A DNA stretch of 64,000 bases from Citrobacter koseri ATCC BAA-895 (GTDB lineage Bacteria; Pseudomonadota; Gammaproteobacteria; Enterobacterales; Enterobacteriaceae): NCBI RefSeq assembly GCF_000018045.1, contig NC_009792.1:3720001-3784000 (forward strand). The letters are read 5' to 3'. Made by a program: the position numbers and the translations under genes. Positions 49,851 to 59,328 of this stretch are shown here, in pieces (positions within the stretch are counted from its first letter, which is position 1; the number at the start of each line of letters is the position of its first letter). Below the pieces are notes generated by a model, which made no database searches, was not told the origin of the DNA, and saw nothing but the letters and a program-made list of their open reading frames with translations.

Positions 49851-50951
49851 CTACTGACTAAACAGCGACGCCGCAGGTACACGCGCCAGCGCGACGGCCT
49901 GACCAAGCTGCCAGACCGCCATCGCATAGTGAGTGCTGTGGTTATAGCGCGTGATGGCATAGAAGTTCGGCAACCCGTACCAGTACTGATAGCCCGTACC
50001 CACGTCCAGGCGCAGCAGGCTGGCCTGCTGATGATTGCCCAGCGATTGCTGCGGCATCAGCCCGGCGGCCGCAAGCTGAGAAATGCTGTACTGAGTTTTA
50101 AAGCCGTTCGCCAGCCCCGGCGCCTGACCGTTGGCCGGAACGGCGACCACATCGCCTTTCACCCAACCGTGGGCTTTGAAATAGTTCGCCACGCTGCCGA
50201 TGGCATCAACCGGGTCCCACAGGTTGATGTGCCCGTCGCCGTTAAAGTCCACCGCATACTGCTTATAGGACGACGGCATAAACTGTCCGTACCCCATCGC
50301 ACCGGCAAAAGAGCCTTTCAGATCCAGCGGGTCATCCTGTTCATCACGCGCCATCAGCAGGAACGTTTCCAGCTCGCCGGAGAAATACTCCGCCCGACGC
50401 GGATAGTTAAACGACAGCGTCGCCAGCGCATCCAGAATTCGCGTTTTACCCATGATGCGGCCCCAGCGGGTTTCCACGCCAATAATGCCGACGATAATCT
50501 CCGGCGGGACGCCATAAACCTGCCATGCACGGTTCAACGCATCCTCATATTGATTCCAGAACGCCACGCCGTTTTGCACATTGTCCGGGGTAATAAACTG
50601 CTTGCGATAGCGCAACCATGCGCCATTCGGCCCCGCTGGCGGTTGCGTGGTCGGCGCCTGTCTGTCCATCAGTCGCAGAACGTAGTCCAGGCGCTTCGCC
50701 TGCGACAGGATCTCCTGCAACTGCTGGCGATTAAAACCGTGCTTGTTCACCATCTTCTCAATGAACTGCTGCGCGTTCGGATTATTGGCGAAATCACCGC
50801 CCATCACCATGACATTGTGCTGCGGCTCAAGCAGGAAACCGCCGGACGGCGCTCCCGTTGTCGTTTGAATTTCTGAAGACTGTGGTTTGCTGCTACAGGC
50901 AGCAAGCAACGCAAAGAGAGGAAGTAGTGCTACATAACGACGCTTGAACAT
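49851..50951 (-). CDS. mltB: membrane-bound lytic transglycosylase B
   Basis: A 366-residue outer-membrane lipoprotein. The lipobox is LLAAC (Cys19). The catalytic glutamate is in GIIGVETRWGRIMG, and the peptidoglycan-binding part carries AMGYGQFMPSSY and INLWDPVDAIGSVANYF. It cuts glycan strands to 1,6-anhydro ends. The ATG at 50951 (MFKRRYVALLP) gives the correct signal peptide; 20 more codons are open upstream. Confidence 0.95.
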   Translation of the reverse strand: MFKRRYVALLPLFALLAACSSKPQSSEIQTTTGAPSGGFLLEPQHNVMVMGGDFANNPNAQQFIEKMVNKHGFNRQQLQEILSQAKRLDYVLRLMDRQAPTTQPPAGPNGAWLRYRKQFITPDNVQNGVAFWNQYEDALNRAWQVYGVPPEIIVGIIGVETRWGRIMGKTRILDALATLSFNYPRRAEYFSGELETFLLMARDEQDDPLDLKGSFAGAMGYGQFMPSSYKQYAVDFNGDGHINLWDPVDAIGSVANYFKAHGWVKGDVVAVPANGQAPGLANGFKTQYSISQLAAAGLMPQQSLGNHQQASLLRLDVGTGYQYWYGLPNFYAITRYNHSTHYAMAVWQLGQAVALARVPAASLFSQ

Positions 50952-51011
50952 GAGACATCCATTAAACAGATTCAGCCAGGGGGAAGTATGGTAAAGCATC
51001 CCGCTTCGCAC

Positions 51012-51206
51012 AAGGAAGCGCTCTTCACAGAATACGCACTATTCTCCCGTAACATCCCTGCTTTTTTTCTCCGCAACAAACGCAAACTTTCACTTTAAAA
51101 TATTTATCTTTCATTTTGAGATCAAAATAACACTTTTAAATCTTTCGATCTGATTAAAATAACTCACCAATTGGCAAGATAACAACAAACCCTACAGGAG
51201 AGAACA
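51012..51206 (+). promoter_or_regulatory. srl operon promoter region
   Basis: A 195-bp AT-rich gap. TTTTGAGATCAAAATAACAC at about 51115-51134 resembles the CRP site of E. coli srlA, and CTTTTAAATCTTTCGATCTGATT follows in the same order as in E. coli. SrlR and GutM also act here. Confidence 0.65.
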
Positions 51207-51770
51207 ATGATCGAAACCATTACACATGGTGCGGAGTGGTTTATCGGGCTGTTCCAGAAAGGCGGAGAGGTGTTCACCAGTATGGTGACCGGCATCCTTC
51301 CGCTTTTGATAAGCCTGCTGGTCATCATGAATGCCTTAATAAACTTCATTGGCCAGCAGCGTATTGAACGTTTTGCCCAGCGCTGCGCCGGGAACCCGTT
51401 ATCCCGTTACCTGCTGCTGCCGTGCATCGGTACGTTTGTGTTTTGTAACCCGATGACGCTGAGCCTGGGCCGCTTTATGCCAGAAAAATACAAGCCCAGT
51501 TACTACGCGGCGGCCTCCTACAGCTGCCACTCGATGAACGGACTCTTCCCGCACATCAACCCCGGCGAACTGTTTGTTTACCTGGGCATCGCCAGCGGCC
51601 TGACGACACTCGGCCTCCCGCTTGGCCCGCTCGCCGTCAGCTATCTGCTGGTCGGTCTGGTCACCAACTTCTTCCGTGGCTGGGTGACTGACCTCACCAC
51701 ATCCATCTTTGAGAAAAAAATGGGCATTCAACTTGAGCAGAAAGTCCACCTGGCTGGAGCAACATCATGA
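51207..51770 (+). CDS. srlA: sorbitol PTS enzyme IIC component SrlA
   Basis: A 187-residue membrane protein of the glucitol PTS family with about four helices (ITHGAEWFIGLFQKGGEVF at the N-terminus, then helices around 25-45, 60-80 and 135-150). It transports D-sorbitol with SrlE. Strong ribosome-binding site AGGAGAGAACA; overlaps srlE by 4 bases. Confidence 0.96.
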   Translation: MIETITHGAEWFIGLFQKGGEVFTSMVTGILPLLISLLVIMNALINFIGQQRIERFAQRCAGNPLSRYLLLPCIGTFVFCNPMTLSLGRFMPEKYKPSYYAAASYSCHSMNGLFPHINPGELFVYLGIASGLTTLGLPLGPLAVSYLLVGLVTNFFRGWVTDLTTSIFEKKMGIQLEQKVHLAGATS

Positions 51771-52738
51771 CGCGTATTCGTATTGAGAAAGGCACCGGCG
51801 GCTGGGGCGGCCCGCTTGAACTGGATGCAACACCCGGAAAGAAAATCGTCTACATCACCGCCGGGACGCGTCCGGGGATTGTCGACAAACTGGCGCAACT
51901 AACAGGCTGGCAGGCGGTGGATGGCTTTAAAGAGGGCGAACCGCCTGAGGAAGAGATCGGCGCGGCAATCATCGACTGCGGCGGCACGCTGCGCTGCGGG
52001 ATTTACCCGAAGCGGCGCATTCCAACCATCAACATCCACTCTACCGGGAAGTCGGGGCCGCTGGCGCAATACATCATGGAAGATATTTACGTCTCCGGGG
52101 TGAAGGAAGAGAACATCACGCTGAGCGGCGAGGCGCCTGCAAACGCGCAGCCTGTCGCCTCGCCTGCGGGCCGCGATTACGACGCCAGCAAAAAAATCAC
52201 CGAACAGAGCGATGGCCTGCTGGCGAAAGTCGGTATGGGGATGGGCTCAGCGGTAGCGGTGCTGTTCCAGTCCGGGCGCGACACCATCGATACGGTGCTG
52301 AAAACCATTCTGCCGTTTATGGCCTTCGTCTCGGCGCTGATCGGCATCATTATGGCCTCCGGTCTCGGCGACTGGATCGCTCACGGCCTGGCGCCGCTTG
52401 CCAGCCATCCGCTAGGGCTGGTCACGCTGGCGCTCATCTGTTCATTCCCGCTGCTGTCGCCCTTCCTCGGCCCTGGCGCGGTGATCGCCCAGGTTATCGG
52501 GGTGCTGATTGGCGTGCAGATTGGCCTAGGTAATATCCCTCCCCATCTGGCGCTGCCCGCGCTGTTCGCGATTAACGCTCAGGCCGCGTGCGACTTTATT
52601 CCGGTCGGTTTATCGCTGGCGGAGGCCCGTCAGGACACCGTTCGCGTCGGCGTGCCTTCCGTGCTGGTTAGCCGTTTCCTGACCGGCGCGCCTACCGTTC
52701 TCATCGCCTGGTTTGTTTCCGGCTTTATTTATCAATAA
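51767..52738 (+). CDS. srlE: sorbitol PTS enzyme IIBC component SrlE
   Basis: A 323-residue protein. The N-terminal IIB part holds the phosphorylated cysteine in AAIIDCGGTLRCG (about 66-78; Cys71 is the usual site), and the C-terminal half is membrane-embedded. It passes phosphate from SrlB to sorbitol during uptake. Confidence 0.95.
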   Translation: MTRIRIEKGTGGWGGPLELDATPGKKIVYITAGTRPGIVDKLAQLTGWQAVDGFKEGEPPEEEIGAAIIDCGGTLRCGIYPKRRIPTINIHSTGKSGPLAQYIMEDIYVSGVKEENITLSGEAPANAQPVASPAGRDYDASKKITEQSDGLLAKVGMGMGSAVAVLFQSGRDTIDTVLKTILPFMAFVSALIGIIMASGLGDWIAHGLAPLASHPLGLVTLALICSFPLLSPFLGPGAVIAQVIGVLIGVQIGLGNIPPHLALPALFAINAQAACDFIPVGLSLAEARQDTVRVGVPSVLVSRFLTGAPTVLIAWFVSGFIYQ

Positions 52739-52749
52739 GAGGTTCAGAG

Positions 52750-53112
52750 ATGACCGTGATTTACCAGACCACCATCACCCGTATCGGCGAGAGCGCGCCG
52801 GACGCGCTCTGCGACAGGATGCTGATTACCTTTCGTGAAGGCGCGCCGGCGGATATCGAAGCGTTTTGCTTTATCCACTGCCACGGCGAGCTGAACGGCA
52901 CGCTGCAACCCGGCGCACAGTTTCAGTTGGGTGAGCATCGCTATCCGGTGACTGCTGTGGGCAGCGTGGCCGAGCAGAATCTGCGTGAACTGGGGCATAT
53001 CACCCTGCGCTTCGACGGGCTGAACGAGGCGGAATTTCCCGGCACCGTACACGTTGCGGGGCCAGTACCGGACGACATCGCGCCGGGCTGTATTTTGAAG
53101 TTTGTGGCTTAA
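52750..53112 (+). CDS. srlB: sorbitol PTS enzyme IIA component SrlB
   Basis: A 120-residue soluble IIA protein; the phospho-histidine is most likely His44 in CFIHCHGELNG. It receives phosphate from HPr and gives it to SrlE. It follows srlE by 11 bases. Confidence 0.95.
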   Translation: MTVIYQTTITRIGESAPDALCDRMLITFREGAPADIEAFCFIHCHGELNGTLQPGAQFQLGEHRYPVTAVGSVAEQNLRELGHITLRFDGLNEAEFPGTVHVAGPVPDDIAPGCILKFVA

Positions 53113-53130
53113 AGGTTTAAGGAGAGAAAA

Positions 53131-53910
53131 ATGAATCAGGTTGCCGTTGTCATTGGTGGAGGCCAGACCCTGGGGGCCTTCCTCTGCCGTGGGCTTGCAG
53201 AGGTTGGTTATCGCGTCGCCGTTGTCGATATTCAGAGTGATAAAGCCGCAAATGTGGCGCAGGAGATTAACGCCGCGTTTGGCGAAGGCATGGCGTACGG
53301 TTTTGGCGCCGATGCCACCAGCGAGCAGAGCGTTCTGGCGCTCTCTCGCGGAGTCGATGAAATTTTTGGCCGGGTTGATCTGCTGGTCTACAGCGCGGGC
53401 ATCGCCAAAGCGGCGTTTATCAGCGATTTTCAACTCGGCGATTTCGACCGCTCGCTACAGGTGAATCTGGTGGGGTATTTCCTTTGCGCTCGCGAATTCT
53501 CCCGCCTGATGATCCGCGACGGCATTCAGGGACGCATTATCCAGATCAACTCCAAGTCCGGGAAAGTGGGCAGTAAACACAACTCCGGCTATAGCGCGGC
53601 GAAGTTCGGCGGCGTGGGCTTAACCCAGTCGCTGGCGCTGGATCTGGCAGAATACGGCATTACCGTGCATTCGCTGATGCTTGGCAACCTGCTGAAATCA
53701 CCGATGTTCCAGTCGCTGCTGCCGCAATACGCCGCCAAGCTTGGCATCAAGCCGGACGAAGTGGAGCAGTATTACATCGACAAAGTTCCGTTAAAACGCG
53801 GCTGCGATTATCAGGACGTACTGGACATGCTGCTGTTTTACGCCAGCGCGAAGGCGTCGTACTGCACCGGACAGTCCATCAATGTAACCGGCGGTCAGGT
53901 GATGTTTTAA
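53131..53910 (+). CDS. srlD: sorbitol-6-phosphate 2-dehydrogenase SrlD
   Basis: A 259-residue short-chain dehydrogenase. The cofactor loop is VIGGGQTLGAFL (residues 7-18), and the catalytic Ser, Tyr and Lys are seen in NSKSGKVGSKHNSGYSAAKFG. It oxidises sorbitol-6-phosphate to fructose-6-phosphate with NAD+. Confidence 0.96.
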   Translation: MNQVAVVIGGGQTLGAFLCRGLAEVGYRVAVVDIQSDKAANVAQEINAAFGEGMAYGFGADATSEQSVLALSRGVDEIFGRVDLLVYSAGIAKAAFISDFQLGDFDRSLQVNLVGYFLCAREFSRLMIRDGIQGRIIQINSKSGKVGSKHNSGYSAAKFGGVGLTQSLALDLAEYGITVHSLMLGNLLKSPMFQSLLPQYAAKLGIKPDEVEQYYIDKVPLKRGCDYQDVLDMLLFYASAKASYCTGQSINVTGGQVMF

Positions 53911-53919
53911 GAGGTATGA

Positions 53920-53995
53920 TTGCCCGGTGGCGCTGCGCTTACCGGGCCTACGAATATTATGTAGGCCGGATAAGGCGCAGCCGCCATCCGGCAAA
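53920..53995. repeat. REP/BIME pair between srlD and gutM
   Basis: GCCCGGTGGCGCTGCGC...TACCGGGC and GGCCGGATAAGGCGC...CATCCGGC; the boundary between the structural and the regulatory genes of the operon. Confidence 0.85.
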
Positions 53996-54011
53996 ATCAA
54001 AGGAGCGCATT

Positions 54012-54371
54012 ATGGTTTCCGCACTGATCACCGTCGCCGTTATCGCCTGGTGTGCGCAACTGGCGCTGGGCGGCTGGCAAATCTCCCGCTTTAACCGGGC
54101 GTTTGACAAACTTTGCCAACGAGGGCGAGTGGGCGTCGGGCGCTCCGGCGGACGCTTTAAACCGCGAGTGGTGGTCGCCATCGCTCTGGATGACCAGCAG
54201 CGCGTCACGGATACCTTATTCATGAAAGGTCTCACCGTCTTTGCCCGACCGGTTAAAATTCCCGCAATACAGGGCAAACATCTTGATGAATTACAGCCTG
54301 ATGTGATCTTTCCCCATGATTCGCTCTCACAGAATGCACTATCATTAGCGCTTAAACTGAAACATGGGTAA
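54012..54371 (+). CDS. gutM: srl operon activator GutM
   Basis: A 119-residue protein with a hydrophobic N-terminus (MVSALITVAVIAWCAQLAL). It is the coactivator of the srl operon in E. coli. The ATG at 54012 has AAAGGAGCGC; the frame extends upstream only through the REP elements. Confidence 0.92.
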   Translation: MVSALITVAVIAWCAQLALGGWQISRFNRAFDKLCQRGRVGVGRSGGRFKPRVVVAIALDDQQRVTDTLFMKGLTVFARPVKIPAIQGKHLDELQPDVIFPHDSLSQNALSLALKLKHG

Positions 54372-54444
54372 TTTCGTTGTGAATGCTAATTGCTTGCGAA
54401 ATTATCATTTCACAACTTATACATCAGTCAGGGTAATTACGCCT

Positions 54445-55218
54445 ATGAAACCACGTCAGCGTCAGGCTGCTATTCTGGAGCATCTGCAAAAGCAGGGAAA
54501 ATGCTCGGTTGAGGAGTTGGCCCAGTACTTTGACACCACGGGCACCACCATTCGCAAAGACCTGGTCATTCTGGAAAATGCCGGAACCGTTATTCGCACG
54601 TATGGCGGCGTGGTGTTGAATAAAGATGAATCCGACCCGCCTATCGATCACAAAACGCTGATCAACACCCATAAAAAGGCGTTGATCGCACAAGCGGCCG
54701 TCCAGTTTATCCACGATGGCGACTCCATCATCCTTGATGCCGGAAGCACCGTGTTGCAGATGGTGCCGATGCTTACCCGCTTTAGCAATATCACCGTCAT
54801 GACCAACAGCCTGCACATTGTTAACGCCCTTTCGGAGCTGGACAACGAGCAGACCATCCTGATGCCCGGCGGCACATTCCGCAAAAAATCTGCGTCATTT
54901 CACGGTCAGCTGGCAGAAAACGCCTTTGAGCAGTTCAGTTTTGATAAACTGTTCATGGGCACCGACGGCATCGATCTCAATGCCGGAGTGACCACCTTTA
55001 ACGAGGTCTATACCGTCAGCAAAGCGATGTGCAATGCCGCGCGCGAAGTGATTCTGATGGCGGACTCCTCAAAATTTGGGCGTAAAAGCCCCAACGTTGT
55101 GTGCAGTCTGGAAAGCGTCGACAAACTGGTTACCGACGCGGGTATCGACCCCGCGTTTCGTCAGGCGCTGGAAGCAAAAGGGATTGAAGTGATCATAACC
55201 GGAGAAACCAATGAGTGA
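54445..55218 (+). CDS. srlR: DeoR-family repressor of the sorbitol operon SrlR
   Basis: A 257-residue regulator. The N-terminal helix-turn-helix is RQAAILEHLQKQGKCSVEELAQYFDTTGTTIRKDL, and the DeoR sensor domain includes LDAGSTVLQM and GGTFRKKSASFHG. The ATG at 54445 (MKPRQRQAA) is the family start. It overlaps gutQ by 8 bases. Confidence 0.95.
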   Translation: MKPRQRQAAILEHLQKQGKCSVEELAQYFDTTGTTIRKDLVILENAGTVIRTYGGVVLNKDESDPPIDHKTLINTHKKALIAQAAVQFIHDGDSIILDAGSTVLQMVPMLTRFSNITVMTNSLHIVNALSELDNEQTILMPGGTFRKKSASFHGQLAENAFEQFSFDKLFMGTDGIDLNAGVTTFNEVYTVSKAMCNAAREVILMADSSKFGRKSPNVVCSLESVDKLVTDAGIDPAFRQALEAKGIEVIITGETNE

Positions 55219-56176
55219 TGCATTACTGAACGCGGGTCGCCAGACATTACTGCTGGAGTTACAGGAAGCAAGCCGTCTGCCGGAACGCCTGGGCGATGAT
55301 TTTGTCCGTGCCGCCAATACTATCCTCCACTGCGAAGGCAAAGTGATTGTCTCCGGTATTGGCAAGTCAGGCCATATCGGCAAAAAAATCGCCGCGACTC
55401 TCGCCAGTACAGGAACGCCCGCGTTCTTTGTCCACCCGGCAGAAGCGTTACATGGCGATCTCGGCATGATCGAAAGCCGGGACGTGATGCTGTTCATCTC
55501 CTATTCCGGCGGTGCGAAAGAGCTGGATCTCATTATTCCGCGCCTGGAAGATAAATCGATAACCCTGCTGGCGATGACCGGAAAGCCGACCTCCCCGCTA
55601 GGTCTGGCGGCAAAGGCTGTGCTGGATATCTCCGTTGAGCGTGAAGCCTGCCCGATGCACCTGGCGCCGACCTCCAGCACCGTCAACACCCTGATGATGG
55701 GCGACGCGCTGGCTATGGCGGTGATGCAGGCGCGCGGTTTCAATGAAGAGGATTTCGCCCGTTCACACCCTGCCGGGGCGCTGGGCGCGCGTCTGCTCAA
55801 CAAAGTCCATCACCTGATGCGCCGTGACGATGCGGTGCCGCAGGTTCAGCTCACCACCAGCGTGATGGACGCCATGCTGGAGCTGAGCCGTACCGGGTTA
55901 GGTCTGGTTGCGGTATGCGACGCGCAGCGCGTTGTGAAAGGCGTCTTTACCGACGGCGACCTGCGCCGCTGGCTGGTTGGCGGCGGCACGCTGGCTACGC
56001 CGGTCAGCGAAGCGATGACCCACAACGGCATTACGTTGCAGGAGCAGAGCCGCGCCATCGATGCCAAAGAACTTCTGATGAAGCGCAAGATCACCGCCGC
56101 GCCGGTGGTGGATGAAAACGGTAAACTCACCGGCGCAATCAACCTGCAAGACTTCTACCAGGCAGGCATCATCTAA
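55211..56176 (+). CDS. gutQ: D-arabinose 5-phosphate isomerase GutQ
   Basis: A 321-residue protein. The SIS domain (about 35-170; GIGKSGHIGKKIAATLASTGTPAFF) carries the active site, and two CBS domains follow. It interconverts ribulose-5-phosphate and arabinose-5-phosphate, as KdsD does. Last gene of the srl operon. Its TAA interlocks with the norR stop by 3 bases on the opposite strand. Confidence 0.95.
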   Translation: MSDALLNAGRQTLLLELQEASRLPERLGDDFVRAANTILHCEGKVIVSGIGKSGHIGKKIAATLASTGTPAFFVHPAEALHGDLGMIESRDVMLFISYSGGAKELDLIIPRLEDKSITLLAMTGKPTSPLGLAAKAVLDISVEREACPMHLAPTSSTVNTLMMGDALAMAVMQARGFNEEDFARSHPAGALGARLLNKVHHLMRRDDAVPQVQLTTSVMDAMLELSRTGLGLVAVCDAQRVVKGVFTDGDLRRWLVGGGTLATPVSEAMTHNGITLQEQSRAIDAKELLMKRKITAAPVVDENGKLTGAINLQDFYQAGII

Positions 56177-57693
56177 CTTTTCAGCCCCAGACGCTTCGCC
56201 AGCCGATGCAGGTTGGCGACGTCTGTCTCCAGCGCCCGCGCGCAGGCGGCCCAGTTGTGGTTATTTTGCGCTAACGCACGGCGAATCATCTCCCGCTGGA
56301 AAGCCTCGGTCGCGTCGCGCAAATTGTGATTTGCCGGTAGCGTCGGCGTACTGTCGTCAGGCAGGGCGGGAGAAACCTCCTCCTGTAAGGCAAAATGCTG
56401 CGCTTCCAGCACCACCTCATCCCCCGCCCGGGTCGCTCTTGCCAGAACCACCGCACGGTGGATCGCATGTTCCAGTTCGCGAACGTTCCCCGGCCAGCCA
56501 TAGCTCAGCAGATGGCTACGCGCCCCCGGGCTCAGCACCACGCGGGAAAGCCCCAGCCGCAGGCGGCACTGTTCGCAAAAATACCCGGCCAGCAAGACCA
56601 CATCCTCACCACGCTCACGCAGCGGCGGCACGGAGAGCGGGAACACGCTCAAACGGTGGAACAGGTCGGCGCGAAAACGCCCGGCCAGCACCTCTTCGCG
56701 TAAGTCGCGGTTAGTCGCCGCCAGCACGCGCACGTCAACGCGCAGGCTGCGATCGTCCCCGACGCGTTGAATATCGCCATACTGCAAAACGCGCAGCAGT
56801 TTCGCCTGCAACGCCAGCGACAGCTCGCCGATCTCATCAAGAAACAGCGTGCCGTTATCGGCCATTTCGAACTTACCGCTACGGTTGCTGATTGCCCCGG
56901 TAAACGCCCCTTTGACGTGGCCGAAAAGCTCGCTCTCCGCCACGCTTTCCGGCAGCGCGGCGCAGTTCAGATACACCAGCGGGTTCACCGCCCGTGGCGA
57001 GCCTTCGTGAATCGCTTTCGCCACCAGCTCTTTCCCGGTTCCCGTTTCGCCGCTGATCAGCACGTTGAGATCCGACCCCGCCACAATCTCAATCTCTTTT
57101 TTCAACTGCATCATATTTGGCGACAGGCCGATCATCTGCGTTTCTTTCACCTGTTCGAAAGAGGCGGAAGATCCCGGCAACATATTCTGGCTTTCTAATT
57201 GCTCAATAAGCAGCGCATTGCTCAGCGCCCCCGCCGCCAGCGCTGCGATGAGCCGCAGTTCTTCATCGCTGAAAACATCAAACTGATCGGGTTCCATGCC
57301 GTCAAGCGTGAGTGCGCCAATCAGGGTTTGCCCGGCGAACAGCGGCAGCCCGATACAGGCGTGTACCTTCAGACTCTCCTGATCCGGGATCAGTCCGTCA
57401 TACGGGTCCGGCAGGTCGCTGTCGGCCGGAAAACGCACCACATCCCCGGCACGGGCAATGGCTTCCAGTCGCGGGTGCCCTTCCAGAGTGAAGCGCCTGC
57501 CCAGTACATCCTGCGCCAGACCGTCGATCGCCAGCGGAATAAACTGCCGCCCCTCATAGCGCAGCAGCGCCGACGCATCGCACTCCAGCACCTGACGCAG
57601 CGTGGTGATCAGGCGCTGAAAGCGGTCCTGATGCCCGATACCACTTTGTAATTCAATGGCGATGCCCGCCAGGACATCAACTGAAAAGCTCAT
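56173..57693 (-). CDS. norR: NO-sensing sigma-54 activator NorR
   Basis: A 506-residue activator. An N-terminal GAF domain (about 1-170) holds a non-haem iron that binds NO. The AAA+ core has Walker A ISGETGTGKELVAKAI and the sigma-54 contact motif KGAFTGA, and a Fis-type helix-turn-helix lies at the C-terminus (about 462-503). It activates norVW from three enhancer sites in the gap to norV. Confidence 0.95.
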   Translation of the reverse strand: MSFSVDVLAGIAIELQSGIGHQDRFQRLITTLRQVLECDASALLRYEGRQFIPLAIDGLAQDVLGRRFTLEGHPRLEAIARAGDVVRFPADSDLPDPYDGLIPDQESLKVHACIGLPLFAGQTLIGALTLDGMEPDQFDVFSDEELRLIAALAAGALSNALLIEQLESQNMLPGSSASFEQVKETQMIGLSPNMMQLKKEIEIVAGSDLNVLISGETGTGKELVAKAIHEGSPRAVNPLVYLNCAALPESVAESELFGHVKGAFTGAISNRSGKFEMADNGTLFLDEIGELSLALQAKLLRVLQYGDIQRVGDDRSLRVDVRVLAATNRDLREEVLAGRFRADLFHRLSVFPLSVPPLRERGEDVVLLAGYFCEQCRLRLGLSRVVLSPGARSHLLSYGWPGNVRELEHAIHRAVVLARATRAGDEVVLEAQHFALQEEVSPALPDDSTPTLPANHNLRDATEAFQREMIRRALAQNNHNWAACARALETDVANLHRLAKRLGLKS

Positions 57694-57704
57694 GGCTACC
57701 TCAT

Positions 57705-57762
57705 TGTCATTTTGACAATTAATAGTGTCATATTGACAATTAATTGAATAGTCTTTTTGACT
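57705..57762. promoter_or_regulatory. three NorR enhancer sites
   Basis: TGTCATTTTGACA (57705-57717), TGTCATATTGACA (57726-57738) and AGTCTTTTTGACT (57750-57762). Starts are 21 and 24 bp apart. Three sites are needed for NorR hexamer assembly in E. coli. Confidence 0.92.
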
Positions 57763-57816
57763 ACCATTTTATGAGTATAAATTTTTTAATTATTTAAAAT
57801 CAATCAGTTAAAAAGT

Positions 57817-57832
57817 TGGCACGCATCCTGCT
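57817..57832 (+). promoter_or_regulatory. sigma-54 promoter of norVW
   Basis: TGGCACGCATCCTGCT has the -24 GG and the -12 GC with 10 bases between, close to the consensus TGGCACGnnnnTTGCW. It lies 48 bp before the norV start. Confidence 0.88.
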
Positions 57833-57879
57833 ATTAGCAATACATCTTTCTTAAAAAAACTGTATTTACTGAGGTTGCT

Positions 57880-59328
57880 ATGTCTATTCTGGTTAAAAAT
57901 AACATTCATTGGGTTGGCCAACGTGACTGGGAAGTTCGTGATTTTCACGGGACCGAATATAAAACGCTGCGCGGCAGCAGCTACAACAGCTATCTCATCC
58001 GTGAAGAAAAAAATGTTCTGATCGATACCGTAGACCATAAATTCAGCCGCGAATTCGTGCAAAACCTGCGTAGCGAAATCGACCTGGCCGACATTGATTA
58101 CATCATTATTAACCATGCGGAAGAAGACCACGCGGGCGCGCTGACCGAACTGATGGCGCAAATCCCGGATACGCCGATCTACTGCACCGCAAACGCCATT
58201 GACTCCATTACCGGTCACCACCATCACCCGGAATGGAACTTTAACGTCGTAAAAACAGGCGACACGCTGGATATCGGCAACGGCAAGCAGCTGATTTTTG
58301 TTGAAACCCCGATGCTGCACTGGCCGGACAGCATGATGACCTACATGACGGGCGACGCGGTACTGTTCAGTAACGACGCCTTTGGTCAGCACTACTGTGA
58401 CGAACGTCTGTTCAACGATGAAGTCGATCAGACCGAGCTGTTCGAGCAGTGCCAGCGTTACTACGCCAACATCCTGACGCCGTTCAGCCGTCTGGTCACG
58501 CCAAAAATCACCGAAATCCTCGGCTTCAACCTGCCGGTAGATATGATTGCCACCTCCCACGGTGTGGTATGGCGCGACAACCCAACCCAGATCGTTGAAC
58601 TGTATCTGAAATGGGCGGCGGATTATCAGGAAGATCGCATCACCATTTTCTACGACACCATGTCCAACAACACCCGCATGATGGCCGACGCGATTGCGCA
58701 AGGCATCAACGAAGTTGATCCGAACGTGGCGGTGAAAATCTTTAACGTCGCACGCAGCGATAAAAACGAAATTCTGACCAACGTGTTCCGTTCCAAAGGC
58801 GTGCTGGTCGGTACTTCTACGATGAACAACGTGATGATGCCGAAAATCGCCGGTCTCGTTGAAGAGATGACTGGCCTGCGCTTTCGTAACAAACGCGCCA
58901 GCGCTTTCGGTTCCCACGGCTGGAGCGGCGGCGCGGTAGACCGTCTGTCCACCCGTCTGCAAGATGCCGGCTTCGAGATGTCACTGAGTCTGAAAGCGAA
59001 ATGGCGTCCTGATATTGATGCCCTGGAACTTTGCCGCCAGCACGGCCGCGATATTGCCCGTCAGTGGGCGCTCGCTCCGCTGCCGGAAACAAATGTGAAA
59101 GCGACAACCCAGGAAGAAGAGTGCGCCTGTGCCGCCGCCGCTGCGGCTGACCTCGGCCCAAGCATGCAGTGCAGCGTGTGCCAGTGGATTTACGACCCTG
59201 CAAAAGGTGAGCCGTTGCAGGATGTCGCGCCGGGTACGCCGTGGAGCGACGTACCGGATAACTTCCTGTGCCCGGAATGCTCATTAGGTAAAGACGTCTT
59301 TGATGTGTTGGCAACGGAGGCAAAATGA
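57880..59328 (+). CDS. norV: flavorubredoxin NorV (NO reductase)
   Basis: A 482-residue three-part protein. A beta-lactamase-like diiron domain (NHAEEDHAGAL, about 78-88) is followed by a flavodoxin domain (FYDTMSNNTRMMADAI) and a C-terminal rubredoxin with two C-x-x-C pairs (CSVCQWIYDP, CPECSLG). It reduces NO to N2O without oxygen. It overlaps norW by 4 bases (ATGA). Confidence 0.97.
   Translation: MSILVKNNIHWVGQRDWEVRDFHGTEYKTLRGSSYNSYLIREEKNVLIDTVDHKFSREFVQNLRSEIDLADIDYIIINHAEEDHAGALTELMAQIPDTPIYCTANAIDSITGHHHHPEWNFNVVKTGDTLDIGNGKQLIFVETPMLHWPDSMMTYMTGDAVLFSNDAFGQHYCDERLFNDEVDQTELFEQCQRYYANILTPFSRLVTPKITEILGFNLPVDMIATSHGVVWRDNPTQIVELYLKWAADYQEDRITIFYDTMSNNTRMMADAIAQGINEVDPNVAVKIFNVARSDKNEILTNVFRSKGVLVGTSTMNNVMMPKIAGLVEEMTGLRFRNKRASAFGSHGWSGGAVDRLSTRLQDAGFEMSLSLKAKWRPDIDALELCRQHGRDIARQWALAPLPETNVKATTQEEECACAAAAAADLGPSMQCSVCQWIYDPAKGEPLQDVAPGTPWSDVPDNFLCPECSLGKDVFDVLATEAK

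Noticed and set aside
49929..50876. 315-codon ORF antisense to mltB
   Set aside because: Arg/His-rich shadow of a well-conserved lipoprotein gene.
57808..58962. 384-codon ORF antisense to norV
   Set aside because: It lies opposite a complete, recognised norV and has no family resemblance; GC-rich codon use creates such shadows.
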